Below, piece by piece: positions 18,403-26,484 of a DNA stretch of 64,000 bases. The translations under genes and the position numbers were made by a program. How positions within the stretch are numbered: the stretch's first letter is position 1; each line of letters begins with the position of its first letter. The notes beneath the pieces were generated by a model, which searched no databases, was not told where the DNA came from, and worked only from the letters and a program-made list of their open reading frames with translations. Source of the DNA: Bacteroidaceae bacterium. GTDB lineage: Bacteria > Bacteroidota > Bacteroidia > Bacteroidales > Bacteroidaceae. The stretch is taken from the NCBI GenBank assembly GCA_017470525.1, contig JAFUYM010000053.1:1-64000 (forward strand), given 5' to 3'.

Positions 18403-19354
18403 ATTGTTGGATTTTAGTGATGTCATATTTGCGGTAAGCGTCCACGATGCGAGTCACCAGTTTGTGCCGCACAATGTCGCGTTCGTCCATTTCCACAAAC
18501 GCGATGCCCTTCACGTCCTTTAGCACCTCCTTGGCTTCCTTCAAGCCGCTCTTTACGTTGCGTGGCAGGTCGATTTGCGTGAGGTCGCCCGTGATAATCA
18601 TTTTCGTGTTCTGTCCCATGCGCGTGAGGAACATCTTGATTTGTTGTGTCGTCGTGTTCTGTGCCTCGTCGAGAATGACGACCGCATCGTTCAGTGTGCG
18701 TCCACGCATGAAAGCGAGTGGGGCAATCTGAATCACGTTCTGCTCCATGTATTCCGTCAACTTCTGGGCAGGAATCATGTCCTGCAACGCATCATAGAGC
18801 GGTTGTAGATAGGGGTCAATCTTGTCCCTCATATCGCCCGGCAGGAATCCCAATTTCTCACCAGCCTCCACCGCAGGACGAGAGAGGATGATTTTCCGTA
18901 TCTCCTTGTTCTTCAAAGCCCGAACCGCCAAGGCAATGGAAACATACGTCTTGCCCGACCCCGCAGGACCAATGGCAAAGAGCATGTCGTCCTCGAAATA
19001 AGCCTTGACCAGTGCCTTCTGGTTCTCCGAACGGGGCGCAATTGGTTTGCCCGTGATGCTGTAGCAAATGGCAGTGCCGTCAGCCACATGTCCTGCCGGC
19101 TGTTCGCCCTTCACAATTTGCAGGATAGCCTCTTCGTTCAGCGAATTGTATTTGGCGCAGTGTTGCTGCATCTTGGCGATGTTTTCCTCGAAGGCACACA
19201 TCTCTTCCTCGTCGCCCATCACCTTGATGATGTTGCCACGAGCCACAATGCGCAACTTGGGGTAGAGCGCCTTTATCATTTGCAGGTGGACATTGTTCAC
19301 CCCGTAAAAAGTGACAAGGTCGATGTCCTCCAATACTATATGCTTTTCAATCAT
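18380..19354 (-). CDS. phoH: PhoH-like ATPase
   Basis: This 324-residue protein belongs to the PhoH/YbeZ family of cytoplasmic ATPases tied to RNA metabolism and ribosome maturation. Residues 1-100 form a KH-like N-terminal part ([19 protein letters not shown]). The Walker A motif [11 protein letters not shown] lies near residue 135, and Walker [12 protein letters not shown] near 225, followed by [13 protein letters not shown]. The start is chosen because MIEK.IVLEDID is the conserved family opening. A promoter element lies only 4 bp before the ATG, so the mRNA may be nearly leaderless. Its 3' end overlaps purC. Confidence 0.93.
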   Translation of the reverse strand: MIEKHIVLEDIDLVTFYGVNNVHLQMIKALYPKLRIVARGNIIKVMGDEEEMCAFEENIAKMQQHCAKYNSLNEEAILQIVKGEQPAGHVADGTAICYSITGKPIAPRSENQKALVKAYFEDDMLFAIGPAGSGKTYVSIALAVRALKNKEIRKIILSRPAVEAGEKLGFLPGDMRDKIDPYLQPLYDALQDMIPAQKLTEYMEQNVIQIAPLAFMRGRTLNDAVVILDEAQNTTTQQIKMFLTRMGQNTKMIITGDLTQIDLPRNVKSGLKEAKEVLKDVKGIAFVEMDERDIVRHKLVTRIVDAYRKYDITKIQQYELFNKD

Positions 19355-19358
19355 GGTG

Positions 19359-19366
19359 CAAATTTA
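19359..19366 (-). promoter_or_regulatory. phoH promoter directly abutting the start codon
   Basis: The minus strand reads TAAATTTG, with only 4 bases between it and the phoH ATG. Transcription would begin at or next to the start codon. The surrounding 40 or so bases are nearly the same as those at the queuosine transporter promoter (21012-21019). Confidence 0.55.
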
Positions 19367-19468
19367 CATAAAAATCATGATTTATAAGCCCGTCCCCCTA
19401 AAAAACTCTTCATTTTGTTCCAATAATTTTTTGTTTGGTGGAAGAAGGTGTGGATAAATCATGGAATT

Positions 19469-19529
19469 GTACCCCTCGGGTTCGATGTGCCGTACCCCTC
19501 GGGTACGATGCACCGTACCCGAGGGGTAC
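19469..19529. repeat. Three-unit 23-bp-period array, family 2, copy B
   Basis: GTACCCCTCGGGTTC, GTACCCCTCGGGTAC and GTACCCGAGGGGTAC start at 19469, 19492 and 19515, exactly 23 bp apart. Each 15-base unit is itself a near palindrome (6-base arms, 3-base centre), and the third is the reverse complement of the second. The spacers are GATGTGCC and GATGCACC. The array lies between phoH and queF. A second copy is at 40345-40405. Confidence 0.85.
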
Positions 19530-19573
19530 GTTGAGAAACTGATGGTCGGGATGAAGTGGGTGGGGTGAGCGAA

Positions 19574-20041
19574 TTACTTCATGCCGTGGTTCATCAGTCG
19601 GTAGTTCGCCATCTCTTCATACTTGGTGCCTTTTCGACCATAGTTGGCGTATGGATAGATGCTGATGCCGCCACGAGGCGTGAAGATGCCCGTCACCTCA
19701 ATATACTTGGGGTCCATCAACTTGATGAGGTCTTTCATGATGATGTTCACGCAGTCTTCGTGGAAGTCGCCATGATTGCGGAACGAGAACAGGTAGAGTT
19801 TCAGCGATTTGCTCTCCACCATGCGGCGGTCGGGCAAGTATGAAATGCGGATTTCGGCAAAATCGGGTTGCCCTGTAATGGGGCATAAGGATGTGAATTC
19901 GGGGCAGTTGAACTGCACCCAGTAATCATTCTCGGGGTGCTTATTCTCAAAACTCTCCAGCACCTCTGGTGCATAGTCTTGGCGATACTCCGTCTTCTTT
20001 CCAAGGGCTTGCAAACCCTCCTTTTCACGTAAATTGTCCAT
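19574..20041 (-). CDS. queF: NADPH-dependent 7-cyano-7-deazaguanine reductase
   Basis: QueF reduces preQ0 to preQ1 in the synthesis of queuosine, the modified base in the wobble position of GUN-anticodon tRNAs. The 155-residue length matches the single-domain (YkvM-type) form. [15 protein letters not shown] contains the nucleophilic cysteine, and [22 protein letters not shown] is the QueF NADPH-binding motif with its partner residues. The next gene in the same direction (20200-20928) is a queuosine-precursor carrier, separated by a fold-back repeat. Confidence 0.95.
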   Translation of the reverse strand: MDNLREKEGLQALGKKTEYRQDYAPEVLESFENKHPENDYWVQFNCPEFTSLCPITGQPDFAEIRISYLPDRRMVESKSLKLYLFSFRNHGDFHEDCVNIIMKDLIKLMDPKYIEVTGIFTPRGGISIYPYANYGRKGTKYEEMANYRLMNHGMK

Positions 20042-20063
20042 ATTGTTTCAATTTTGAGGATTA

Positions 20064-20195
20064 ACGCTTCGCGCCTTTAGAAAAACAAGAAAAAACAAAA
20101 GAAAACAAGAAAAAACATGATACTCCCTTCATCGTGTTGAATATTTTCTTTTATATTTTTTTGTTTTCTTTTGTTTTTCTAAAGGCGCGAAGCGT
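20064..20195. repeat. Fold-back element, copy 2 (132 bp)
   Basis: The outer 25 bases (20064-20088, starting ACGCTTCGCGCCTTTAGA) are perfectly complementary to 20171-20195. The arms continue as A-rich and T-rich tracts that pair imperfectly. The element ends 4 bp after the stop of the transporter gene, the same distance as copy 1 after purC, and begins 22 bp before the queF start codon. It could end the transporter message, or cap RNA ends on either side. Confidence 0.87.
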
Positions 20196-20199
20196 ATTC

Positions 20200-20928
20200 T
20201 TATATTTCACTGATTTTGAATGCGCTGTAACTGATGCCGTCGTCGTACACGTCAACACCTTCCTTTTTCTTCACGTACTTCACCACTTGAATGGTCAGAG
20301 GCAACACCACAATCTCGTAGAGCGTCTTGGCAACCACCTGCGTAATCATCAGGCCAATCATCACGTCGAGAGGCAGTTGCGGCTCGCCCAGAAAGAGGAG
20401 TGGGAAGAGATAGAAAGCCAAGGGGAAGAAGATGAGGCTGTCGGCACTCTCGCCTGCCAACGTGGAGAGGATGGCGCGCATGGAGAAGTGATAGCCGAAA
20501 TGCCCCTTGTGACGGTCAGCCATCTTCATCTTGCTCATCACCAGTGCATTGAGGAATGAACCGACAATGAAGGCAATGAGGCTTGCCACCACAATTTGCG
20601 GTGCGAAACTGAACACCTGCTTGAAGGCTTCGTCAGCACCCGCTTCGATGGGGGGCAGGATGCAAGCGATGCCGCCCAATGCCATGACGAAGAAGTTCAT
20701 CGCAAAGCCTACCCAGATGATGAGTCGCGCTTTGCGATAACCCCACACCTCGGCAATGACGTCGTTGAGAATGTAAGAGACGGGAAAAACGATGAAACCG
20801 CACGTCAGGGAAACAGGTCCCCACACTTTGAACACTTTGGTTTCGAGAAGATTCGCTGCTACAAGGCAGATACAGAAGAGGATTCCTGCCAACATGAAGG
20901 AAACGCTCACTTGCTTGTTTGTTTTCAT
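20200..20928 (-). CDS. yhhQ: Queuosine precursor transporter (YhhQ/VUT family)
   Basis: This inner-membrane protein of about 242 residues has roughly six hydrophobic helices. VAANLLETKVFKVWGPVSLTCGFIVFPVSYILNDVIAEVWGYRKAR is characteristic of the YhhQ/VUT family, which imports queuosine precursors such as preQ0 or preQ1. Late segments such as GESADSLIFFPLAFYLFP also fit. I start at MKTNKQVSVSF because the promoter at 21012-21019 lies inside the longer reading frame that opens at 21066. Adjacent queF supports the role. No preQ1 riboswitch fold was recognised in the leader of about 75 bases. Confidence 0.88.
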   Translation of the reverse strand: MKTNKQVSVSFMLAGILFCICLVAANLLETKVFKVWGPVSLTCGFIVFPVSYILNDVIAEVWGYRKARLIIWVGFAMNFFVMALGGIACILPPIEAGADEAFKQVFSFAPQIVVASLIAFIVGSFLNALVMSKMKMADRHKGHFGYHFSMRAILSTLAGESADSLIFFPLAFYLFPLLFLGEPQLPLDVMIGLMITQVVAKTLYEIVVLPLTIQVVKYVKKKEGVDVYDDGISYSAFKISEI

Positions 20929-21011
20929 TTTTATCTTGTTTTTAACGTGGTTAATCAAGCACACGCCTGTTTTTACGAGGTGTTCAGGCACTCGGATTTT
21001 GATTTCGGGTG

Positions 21012-21019
21012 CAAATTTA
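21012..21019 (-). promoter_or_regulatory. Promoter of the queuosine transporter
   Basis: The minus strand reads TAAATTTG. It gives a leader of about 75 bases to the ATG at 20928. The surrounding sequence (TGCAAATTTACATAAAAA on the plus strand, then GATTTATAAGCCC) also occurs upstream of phoH. Confidence 0.6.
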
Positions 21020-21070
21020 CATAAAAAATCTCGATTTATAAGCCCACCTCCATAAAAAACATCCATTGTC

Positions 21071-21229
21071 GGAACAAATTATCGTTAATTATCGGCGATT
21101 ATCGTTCCTCTTGCGCCGCAGCGCAAGAGGTCACATAAAGTTTTGCTCCTTCGCTGTCAAGACGGCTTGGAAAAACGATAATAGCCGATAATTGGCTATG
21201 CCGAGTAAAGGTTAACGATAATTTGTTCC
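21071..21229. repeat. Composite inverted-repeat element of 159 bp
   Basis: Perfect 18-bp ends (GGAACAAATTATCGTTAA at 21071-21088 and its reverse complement at 21212-21229) enclose two more hairpins. TTATCGGC.ATTATCGTT at 21089-21106 pairs with 21174-21191 with one mismatch. CCTCTTGCGC at 21107-21116 pairs perfectly with 21121-21130 around the loop CGCA. It fills part of the 550-bp gene-free gap 20929-21478. Apart from two promoters, I see nothing else in that gap. Confidence 0.85.
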
Positions 21230-21416
21230 AATAATTTTTTGTTATAGAGGAGAGGTTCGATTAAGTGAACGAAAAAACAAATTTATTTGAGTTTTTCCGA
21301 ACCTGAACACCCTTTGTGGAGTCAATGTCGTCCTTAAATGCAGAGTTGTCCGAAGGAAAAAACGCATGAGGATAAAAAAAGACAAGAAAAGATTTTTTTC
21401 TTTCTCATTTATTCTC

Positions 21417-21424
21417 TACCTTTG
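21417..21424 (+). promoter_or_regulatory. Probable promoter of the cell-wall cluster
   Basis: TACCTTTG followed by C matches the consensus, with a T-rich stretch about 20 bp upstream. The leader to the ATG at 21479 would be about 50 bases. Confidence 0.6.
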
Positions 21425-21478
21425 CATAATTCTAAAGAAAAGTGATATTGTGTTCAACCTTTTACAATCAATAATAGT

Positions 21479-23980
21479 ATGAATGGTGTTACAAACAGCG
21501 GAATAGATTGTTTTGTGGTCTATGCCGATGCTGAGACAACCTCGGTCACATTGAAGCAGTTGAAAGATGAACCTTTGGTGAAGAAGATATATGTGCTGAT
21601 GCCAGGGGACGAACCTTGCCCGTTTATAGGGGTGGAGGTGATGCGTGTGGATGATTTCTTGAGTTCTAAAACCCTGCAAACCATCGTTTCGGTGTTGGAA
21701 GAACCCTTTGCACTGGTGTGCAACAAGGTAACCTCCATTGCTTTTGGCTATCAAGCCATCAACCGTATGGTGTCGGTGGCAAGCAGTGTTGACCCCGCTG
21801 TGGTTTATTCCGACCGTATTGTCATGAAGAATGGAGAGCCAGTCAAGTGTCCCACGATGGACTTCTACTATGGCAGTGTGCGTGACGATTTCGATTTTGG
21901 TTCCGTGATGCTCTTCAATACTTCCACGCTGAAGAAATATGTGGAAGAATTTCCTAAAGCCAATTATAAATATTCAGGTTGGTATGACCTGCAACTCTTT
22001 GCTTTGCGGCGTAAGCGCACCGCGTCCCTTTTCCACATTCGTGAATATCTGTATGCCGAAGAGGACTTGGACTTGCGCAAAAGTGGTGAGAAGCAGTTCG
22101 ACTATGTTGATCCACGTAATCGTGAGGTGCAGAAAGAACGAGAACAGGTGTGCTCCAACCACCTGAAACTGATAGGTTCCTACATAGAGCCAGAGAGCAT
22201 CGTGGATGTTTCGGTGGAGCGATACGACTTCGACTGCGAGGCATCCGTCATCATTCCTGTGCGCAATCGTGTGAAGACGATAGAGGATGCCATCAAGAGT
22301 GCCTTGTCTCAGCGCACCACGTTTGAATTCAATGTGATGGTGGTTGATAATCTGTCCACTGACGGGACGACCGAAGCGATTGCAAAATTGGCTGCCACTG
22401 ACTCGCGTGTGATACATATCATTCCTGACCGTAAGGACTTGGGCATCGGCGGTTGCTGGAGTTTGGCTTTCAACGACTCACGGTGCGGACGCTTTGCCAT
22501 TCAGTTGGACAGCGACGACCTTTACAGCGGCACCGATACCTTGCAACGCATTGTCGATAAGTTCTATGAGGAGCATTGCGGCATGGTGATAGGTTCTTAC
22601 CGTATGTGCAATTTCCAACTTGAAACCTTACCTCCCGGACTTATTGACCATCGTGAATGGACTCCTGAAAATGGTCACAACAATGCCTTGCGTGTCAACG
22701 GATTAGGCGCACCTCGTGCTTTCTTCACTCCGCTCCTGCGAAAGATTGGCATGCCCAACACTTCCTATGGCGAGGATTATGCTGTGGGTTTGGCTTTCTG
22801 CCGTAAGTACAAAATCGGCAGAATCTACGACGAACTGTATCTTTGTCGTCGTTGGGAGGGCAACAGCGATGCTGCCCTCACACCAGAGCAGGTCAATCGC
22901 AATAACATCTACAAGGATAGCCTCCGCACGATGGAAATCATCGACCGTCGCCGACTCAACGAATATTGGCAGAGCGGTGTGAACGATACCGAAGCCAACC
23001 AGATGTTCCAACATCAGTTGGCTATGTGGGAGGAGGCTCGCAATCATTATGATGCGTTGGCAAAAGTCTCCACCAAAGAACTGGAGGTGGATGGTTGTCA
23101 ACTGGAGGTGCAGTTTAATCCTGCCCGTATCGTTTCGACGGGTGCGAAGGTGGATGCTGAGACCATCAAGCGTCGTCCTTGTTTCCTTTGCGATGTGAAC
23201 CGCCCTGTGGAACAGATTAGCATACCGATGCTGAAGAAGTATCATCTTTTGCTCAATCCCAATCCCATTCTTCCAAAACACTTCACGGTTCCGTTACGTC
23301 ACCACTGTAAACAGCAGATACTTGAATACTATGAGGACATGATGGAGATGACCACTCAGGTCAGTGATTTGTTCTTCTTCTACAATGGACCCCAGTGTGG
23401 GGCAAGTGCTCCTGACCACATGCACTTCCAGGCTGGAAGTCGCGGCATCGTACCTTTGGAGCGCGATTGGATGGAGAAATATCAACCCCACCTTTCACGC
23501 ATTTGGCCGATAAGCGAGAGTGAGTACATGGAAGCCGTGAAACTTTATCTGGTGGCAGACAGCACGGGGGTGTTCAGTTTGCGTGGCTATGTGTGCCCAG
23601 GCATTGTGATTATCACCCGAACGGCTCGCACCAACAAGATACTTTTTGATAAGATATACAATGCTCTTCCGATTCCAGAGGGGCAATATGAGCCGATGAT
23701 GAACATTATGGCTTGGTCGCAAACCAGTGCCACTGATGGCTATGGACGTGTTGTCAGCATTATCCTTCCTCGTGCCAAGCATCGTCCCGATTGCTACTTC
23801 AAAGAAGGTGAGGAACAGGTGCTGGTCAGCCCTGGTGCCTTGGATATGGGTGGACTCATCATCACGCCTCGGAAGGAAGACTACGAGAGGATGGATGGCG
23901 GAATGGCGAAATCCATCATTCAGGAGTGTGCCATGTCGCTTGATGACGAGTTGCAGATGATTATTAATTTCAAACGGTAA
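21479..23980 (+). CDS. Glycosyltransferase family 2 / DUF4922 fusion protein
   Basis: This 833-residue cytoplasmic protein has three parts. Residues 1-245 are a divergent domain with glycosyltransferase-like features (VVYSDRIVMKNGEPVK, FGSVMLFNTSTLKKY). Residues 250-500 are a family 2 glycosyltransferase (ASVIIPVRNRVKTIEDAIKSAL, the DSDD metal-binding motif near 345, GEDYAVGL). Residues 540-833 match DUF4922, a GalT/HIT-like fold: CFLC near residue 570 and HMHFQAGSRG, an HxHxQ active-site motif as in nucleotidyl transferases and phosphorylases. The pairing suggests one protein that transfers a sugar and makes or recovers a nucleotide sugar. The next three genes (SpoIID, two AmpG-type carriers) hint at cell-wall sugars, but the substrate is unknown. 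Confidence 0.75.
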   Translation: MNGVTNSGIDCFVVYADAETTSVTLKQLKDEPLVKKIYVLMPGDEPCPFIGVEVMRVDDFLSSKTLQTIVSVLEEPFALVCNKVTSIAFGYQAINRMVSVASSVDPAVVYSDRIVMKNGEPVKCPTMDFYYGSVRDDFDFGSVMLFNTSTLKKYVEEFPKANYKYSGWYDLQLFALRRKRTASLFHIREYLYAEEDLDLRKSGEKQFDYVDPRNREVQKEREQVCSNHLKLIGSYIEPESIVDVSVERYDFDCEASVIIPVRNRVKTIEDAIKSALSQRTTFEFNVMVVDNLSTDGTTEAIAKLAATDSRVIHIIPDRKDLGIGGCWSLAFNDSRCGRFAIQLDSDDLYSGTDTLQRIVDKFYEEHCGMVIGSYRMCNFQLETLPPGLIDHREWTPENGHNNALRVNGLGAPRAFFTPLLRKIGMPNTSYGEDYAVGLAFCRKYKIGRIYDELYLCRRWEGNSDAALTPEQVNRNNIYKDSLRTMEIIDRRRLNEYWQSGVNDTEANQMFQHQLAMWEEARNHYDALAKVSTKELEVDGCQLEVQFNPARIVSTGAKVDAETIKRRPCFLCDVNRPVEQISIPMLKKYHLLLNPNPILPKHFTVPLRHHCKQQILEYYEDMMEMTTQVSDLFFFYNGPQCGASAPDHMHFQAGSRGIVPLERDWMEKYQPHLSRIWPISESEYMEAVKLYLVADSTGVFSLRGYVCPGIVIITRTARTNKILFDKIYNALPIPEGQYEPMMNIMAWSQTSATDGYGRVVSIILPRAKHRPDCYFKEGEEQVLVSPGALDMGGLIITPRKEDYERMDGGMAKSIIQECAMSLDDELQMIINFKR

Positions 23981-24034
23981 GGGTGACTCTTTCTAATCAT
24001 CAGAAAAGAGATACTTAAGCAAATTCTTGTTGAA

Positions 24035-25210
24035 ATGGGGCGGGAAAGGAGCGTTAGAGTAGGCATTGTGAAGGCGGTCACTCTTCATGTGTTTTTTCAT
24101 TCGGCTTATGTGTCGGAAGGGAAAAAGTTTGTTGGTGAGCACGTCTTTTCACTAACGGATGCTGGTAGCCTCTTTACGCCTGTAGATGAAGGCGCGTCTT
24201 TCACCTTGAAGGATGTCATCATTGGCATAGGTTTCCATTGGGAACGACGGGAAGAACAGACATTCTGTGGTGCATTGGAACTGATTGAAGAAGACGGGCT
24301 GCTCAGAGCCGTCAATGTGGTGCCTGTTGAAACTTATCTCACCAGTGTCATCAGTAGCGAAATGAGTGCCAATGCCTCACTCGAACTCTTGAAGGCGCAT
24401 GCTGTGATTTCACGCAGTTGGTTGTTGGCGATGATGGACAGCCCTCGCATAGGGAATTTTGCTCACGAACAATTGTCGGCTGACAGCATCATTCGGTGGT
24501 ATGATAGCGAGGCGCACACTCTTTTTGATGTATGCGCCGACGACCATTGTCAGCGTTATCAGGGCATTACTCGACAGTCAAATCCTCGGGTGATGGCCGC
24601 AATTGAAGCGACACGTGGACAGGTGCTCACTTTTGATGGCAAGATTTGCGATGCCCGTTTCTCTAAATGCTGTGGTGGAATGACGGAGGTGTTTGAAACC
24701 TGTTGGGAAAACATTCGCCATCCTTATCTTGTGGCAAAGCCCGACCCCTATTGCAATACGAAAGACCACCACATCCTCTCTCAAGTGCTTAACAACTACG
24801 ACCAAGAGACCGTTGATTTCTACCAATGGACCGTTCAATATACAACGGATGAACTCTCCGAACTTATCCATCGTAAATCGGGTATAGACATGGGGCGCAT
24901 CCTCGGCCTTCAGCCCTTGGAACGTGGTGCCTCTGGCAGAATCATTACGTTGAAGATTGTGGGGGATAAGCACACGATCATCGTAGGCAAAGAACTTGAA
25001 ATCCGCAAGTGGCTGAGCGAATCGCACCTTTATTCTTCTGCTTTCGATGTGGAAAAAACGTCCGATGGTTTCATCCTTCATGGGAAAGGATGGGGGCATG
25101 GTGTGGGACTTTGCCAAATCGGAGCAGCCGTGATGGGCGAGCAAGGCATCCCCTACACCGAAATTCTTGATTTCTATTATCCTCATGCAGAACTGACTCG
25201 GCAATGGTAA
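24035..25210 (+). CDS. SpoIID/LytB domain protein
   Basis: This 391-residue protein has a SpoIID/LytB domain, known from lytic transglycosylases and amidase enhancers that act on peptidoglycan. The core motifs are VVPVETYLTSVISSEMSANASLELLKAHAVISRSW near residues 95-130, the cysteine-rich ARFSKCCGGMTEVFETCW, and the C-terminal GWGHGVGLCQIGAAVMGEQG. No signal peptide is obvious at the start (MGRERSVRVGIVKAVTLHVFF), so it may work in the cytoplasm on imported wall fragments or leave by another route. It overlaps the next gene by 7 bp and follows the DUF4922 fusion by 54 bp. Confidence 0.85.
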   Translation: MGRERSVRVGIVKAVTLHVFFHSAYVSEGKKFVGEHVFSLTDAGSLFTPVDEGASFTLKDVIIGIGFHWERREEQTFCGALELIEEDGLLRAVNVVPVETYLTSVISSEMSANASLELLKAHAVISRSWLLAMMDSPRIGNFAHEQLSADSIIRWYDSEAHTLFDVCADDHCQRYQGITRQSNPRVMAAIEATRGQVLTFDGKICDARFSKCCGGMTEVFETCWENIRHPYLVAKPDPYCNTKDHHILSQVLNNYDQETVDFYQWTVQYTTDELSELIHRKSGIDMGRILGLQPLERGASGRIITLKIVGDKHTIIVGKELEIRKWLSESHLYSSAFDVEKTSDGFILHGKGWGHGVGLCQIGAAVMGEQGIPYTEILDFYYPHAELTRQW

Positions 25211-26484
25211 GTAAGAAACAACATAGTCCGTGGCTTTGGATTCCGAGCCTTTGTGCAGCCGAAGAAATACCTTCGGCAGTCGTTCTGTTTGTGGCACTGA
25301 TTATGTTTCTTCAGTTTGGAGCCGACGAAACGACAGCCGCCCTCTATGGCGCATTGCTTTTTTTGCCGTGGGTGATGAAATCCTATCTTTACAGCAAAGT
25401 CCGCAAGGCTGGATTTTTCAAACGATACCTGCACGTTGCCGAATCGCTGATGTTCCTGTGTCTCATGGGCATTGCTGTCTATATTTCAGAGGCGAAAGTG
25501 CATACGTGGCTGCTGTTTGTGTTTCTCTTTCTTCTTTCTCTGCTATGTTCTTGGCATGAATTGCTTTCACGCTTTTATTATAGTCGCATGCTTCGTCCGC
25601 GTCAGCAAAGGATTTTCAAGACGACCAAGATGTTGTCATCGCATCTGGTGCTTATTGCCACCTATGGTGTGCTCATCATCATAGCAGGTTTCTTCGAGGT
25701 TTTCTTTCGCAGTTACCAGAAAGCATGGGCAATGGAAAGTTCGTTGTTGGCTGGCGGTTTCCTCATCTTTCTGGTTATCAATTTCATCACGCTTCAAAAT
25801 CCGAAGGTGTTGGATCGTTACCGTTATGAGACCTTTGCCGACACCGTGAAGAATGAACTGCATGTTCTCTCTCGTATTCAACAGAAACCCAATGTCTTTC
25901 CAGTTCTGTTCAGCCTTTTCTTTTTGCTGTTGCCGCAGGCGCTTATGTTCAACACTCGTGTGTTTTTCCTGCTGTCGCCTGCCTCGCAAGGCGGTTTGGA
26001 ATGCTCTGTGCAGGATGTGGGTTTTGCCCAAGGAACCATTGGTGTGCTGGCTTTCTCCATGGGTATCATACTTGGCAGAGCCATGATGAAAAGATTTGGC
26101 ATCCGTCCCATGTTTTGGTGGACAGCCATCGTGCTCACCCTTTCCCCCCTTTCTTACATGCTCATGGCTCGACAGCCGCAAGTAGGTGATATGTTTCTGC
26201 TTTGCTGCATGACTTTCTTTGCTCAATTTTGCTTTGGTTTCGGACTCAATGTATGCCATCTATATGTTCCTTACATTTCCGACCAACGCTATCGCAATAC
26301 GACCAATTTCCTCTATGTGCCGATGGTGGCAAGCCTGATGATTGCTCCGATGGCATTGTCAGGATGGCTTTCCACCGCTTTGGGGTACAGCACATTCTTC
26401 ACTCTCTGTACTCTCTGTACTCCTGTGGCATGGATAATTTTAATCATTTGTAAAACAGAACGAATATTGACATCGTATGAGTGA
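25204..26484 (+). CDS. MFS transporter, AmpG-like (first of two)
   Basis: This 426-residue inner-membrane protein has about 12 hydrophobic segments in two halves. The opening WLWIPSLCAAEEIPSAVVLFVALIMFLQFG and LPWVMKSYLYSKVRKAGFFKR fit the AmpG/permease branch of the MFS family, whose members import anhydro-muropeptides or related compounds. It is more diverged than the next gene. The start overlaps the SpoIID gene by 7 bp and the end overlaps the next carrier by 8 bp, so all are translated together. Two adjacent carriers may import different wall fragments or pair as a complex; both are inference. Confidence 0.75.
   Translation: MVSKKQHSPWLWIPSLCAAEEIPSAVVLFVALIMFLQFGADETTAALYGALLFLPWVMKSYLYSKVRKAGFFKRYLHVAESLMFLCLMGIAVYISEAKVHTWLLFVFLFLLSLLCSWHELLSRFYYSRMLRPRQQRIFKTTKMLSSHLVLIATYGVLIIIAGFFEVFFRSYQKAWAMESSLLAGGFLIFLVINFITLQNPKVLDRYRYETFADTVKNELHVLSRIQQKPNVFPVLFSLFFLLLPQALMFNTRVFFLLSPASQGGLECSVQDVGFAQGTIGVLAFSMGIILGRAMMKRFGIRPMFWWTAIVLTLSPLSYMLMARQPQVGDMFLLCCMTFFAQFCFGFGLNVCHLYVPYISDQRYRNTTNFLYVPMVASLMIAPMALSGWLSTALGYSTFFTLCTLCTPVAWIILIICKTERILTSYE

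Noticed and set aside
19469..19529. CRISPR array
   Set aside because: Only three short units with 8-bp spacers and no cas genes; spacers are far too short.
20929..21011. preQ1 riboswitch upstream of the queuosine transporter
   Set aside because: I found no stem and A-rich tail arrangement typical of preQ1-I in this leader.
20929..21066. 46-residue N-terminal extension of the queuosine transporter
   Set aside because: It has no family similarity and contains the promoter of the gene.
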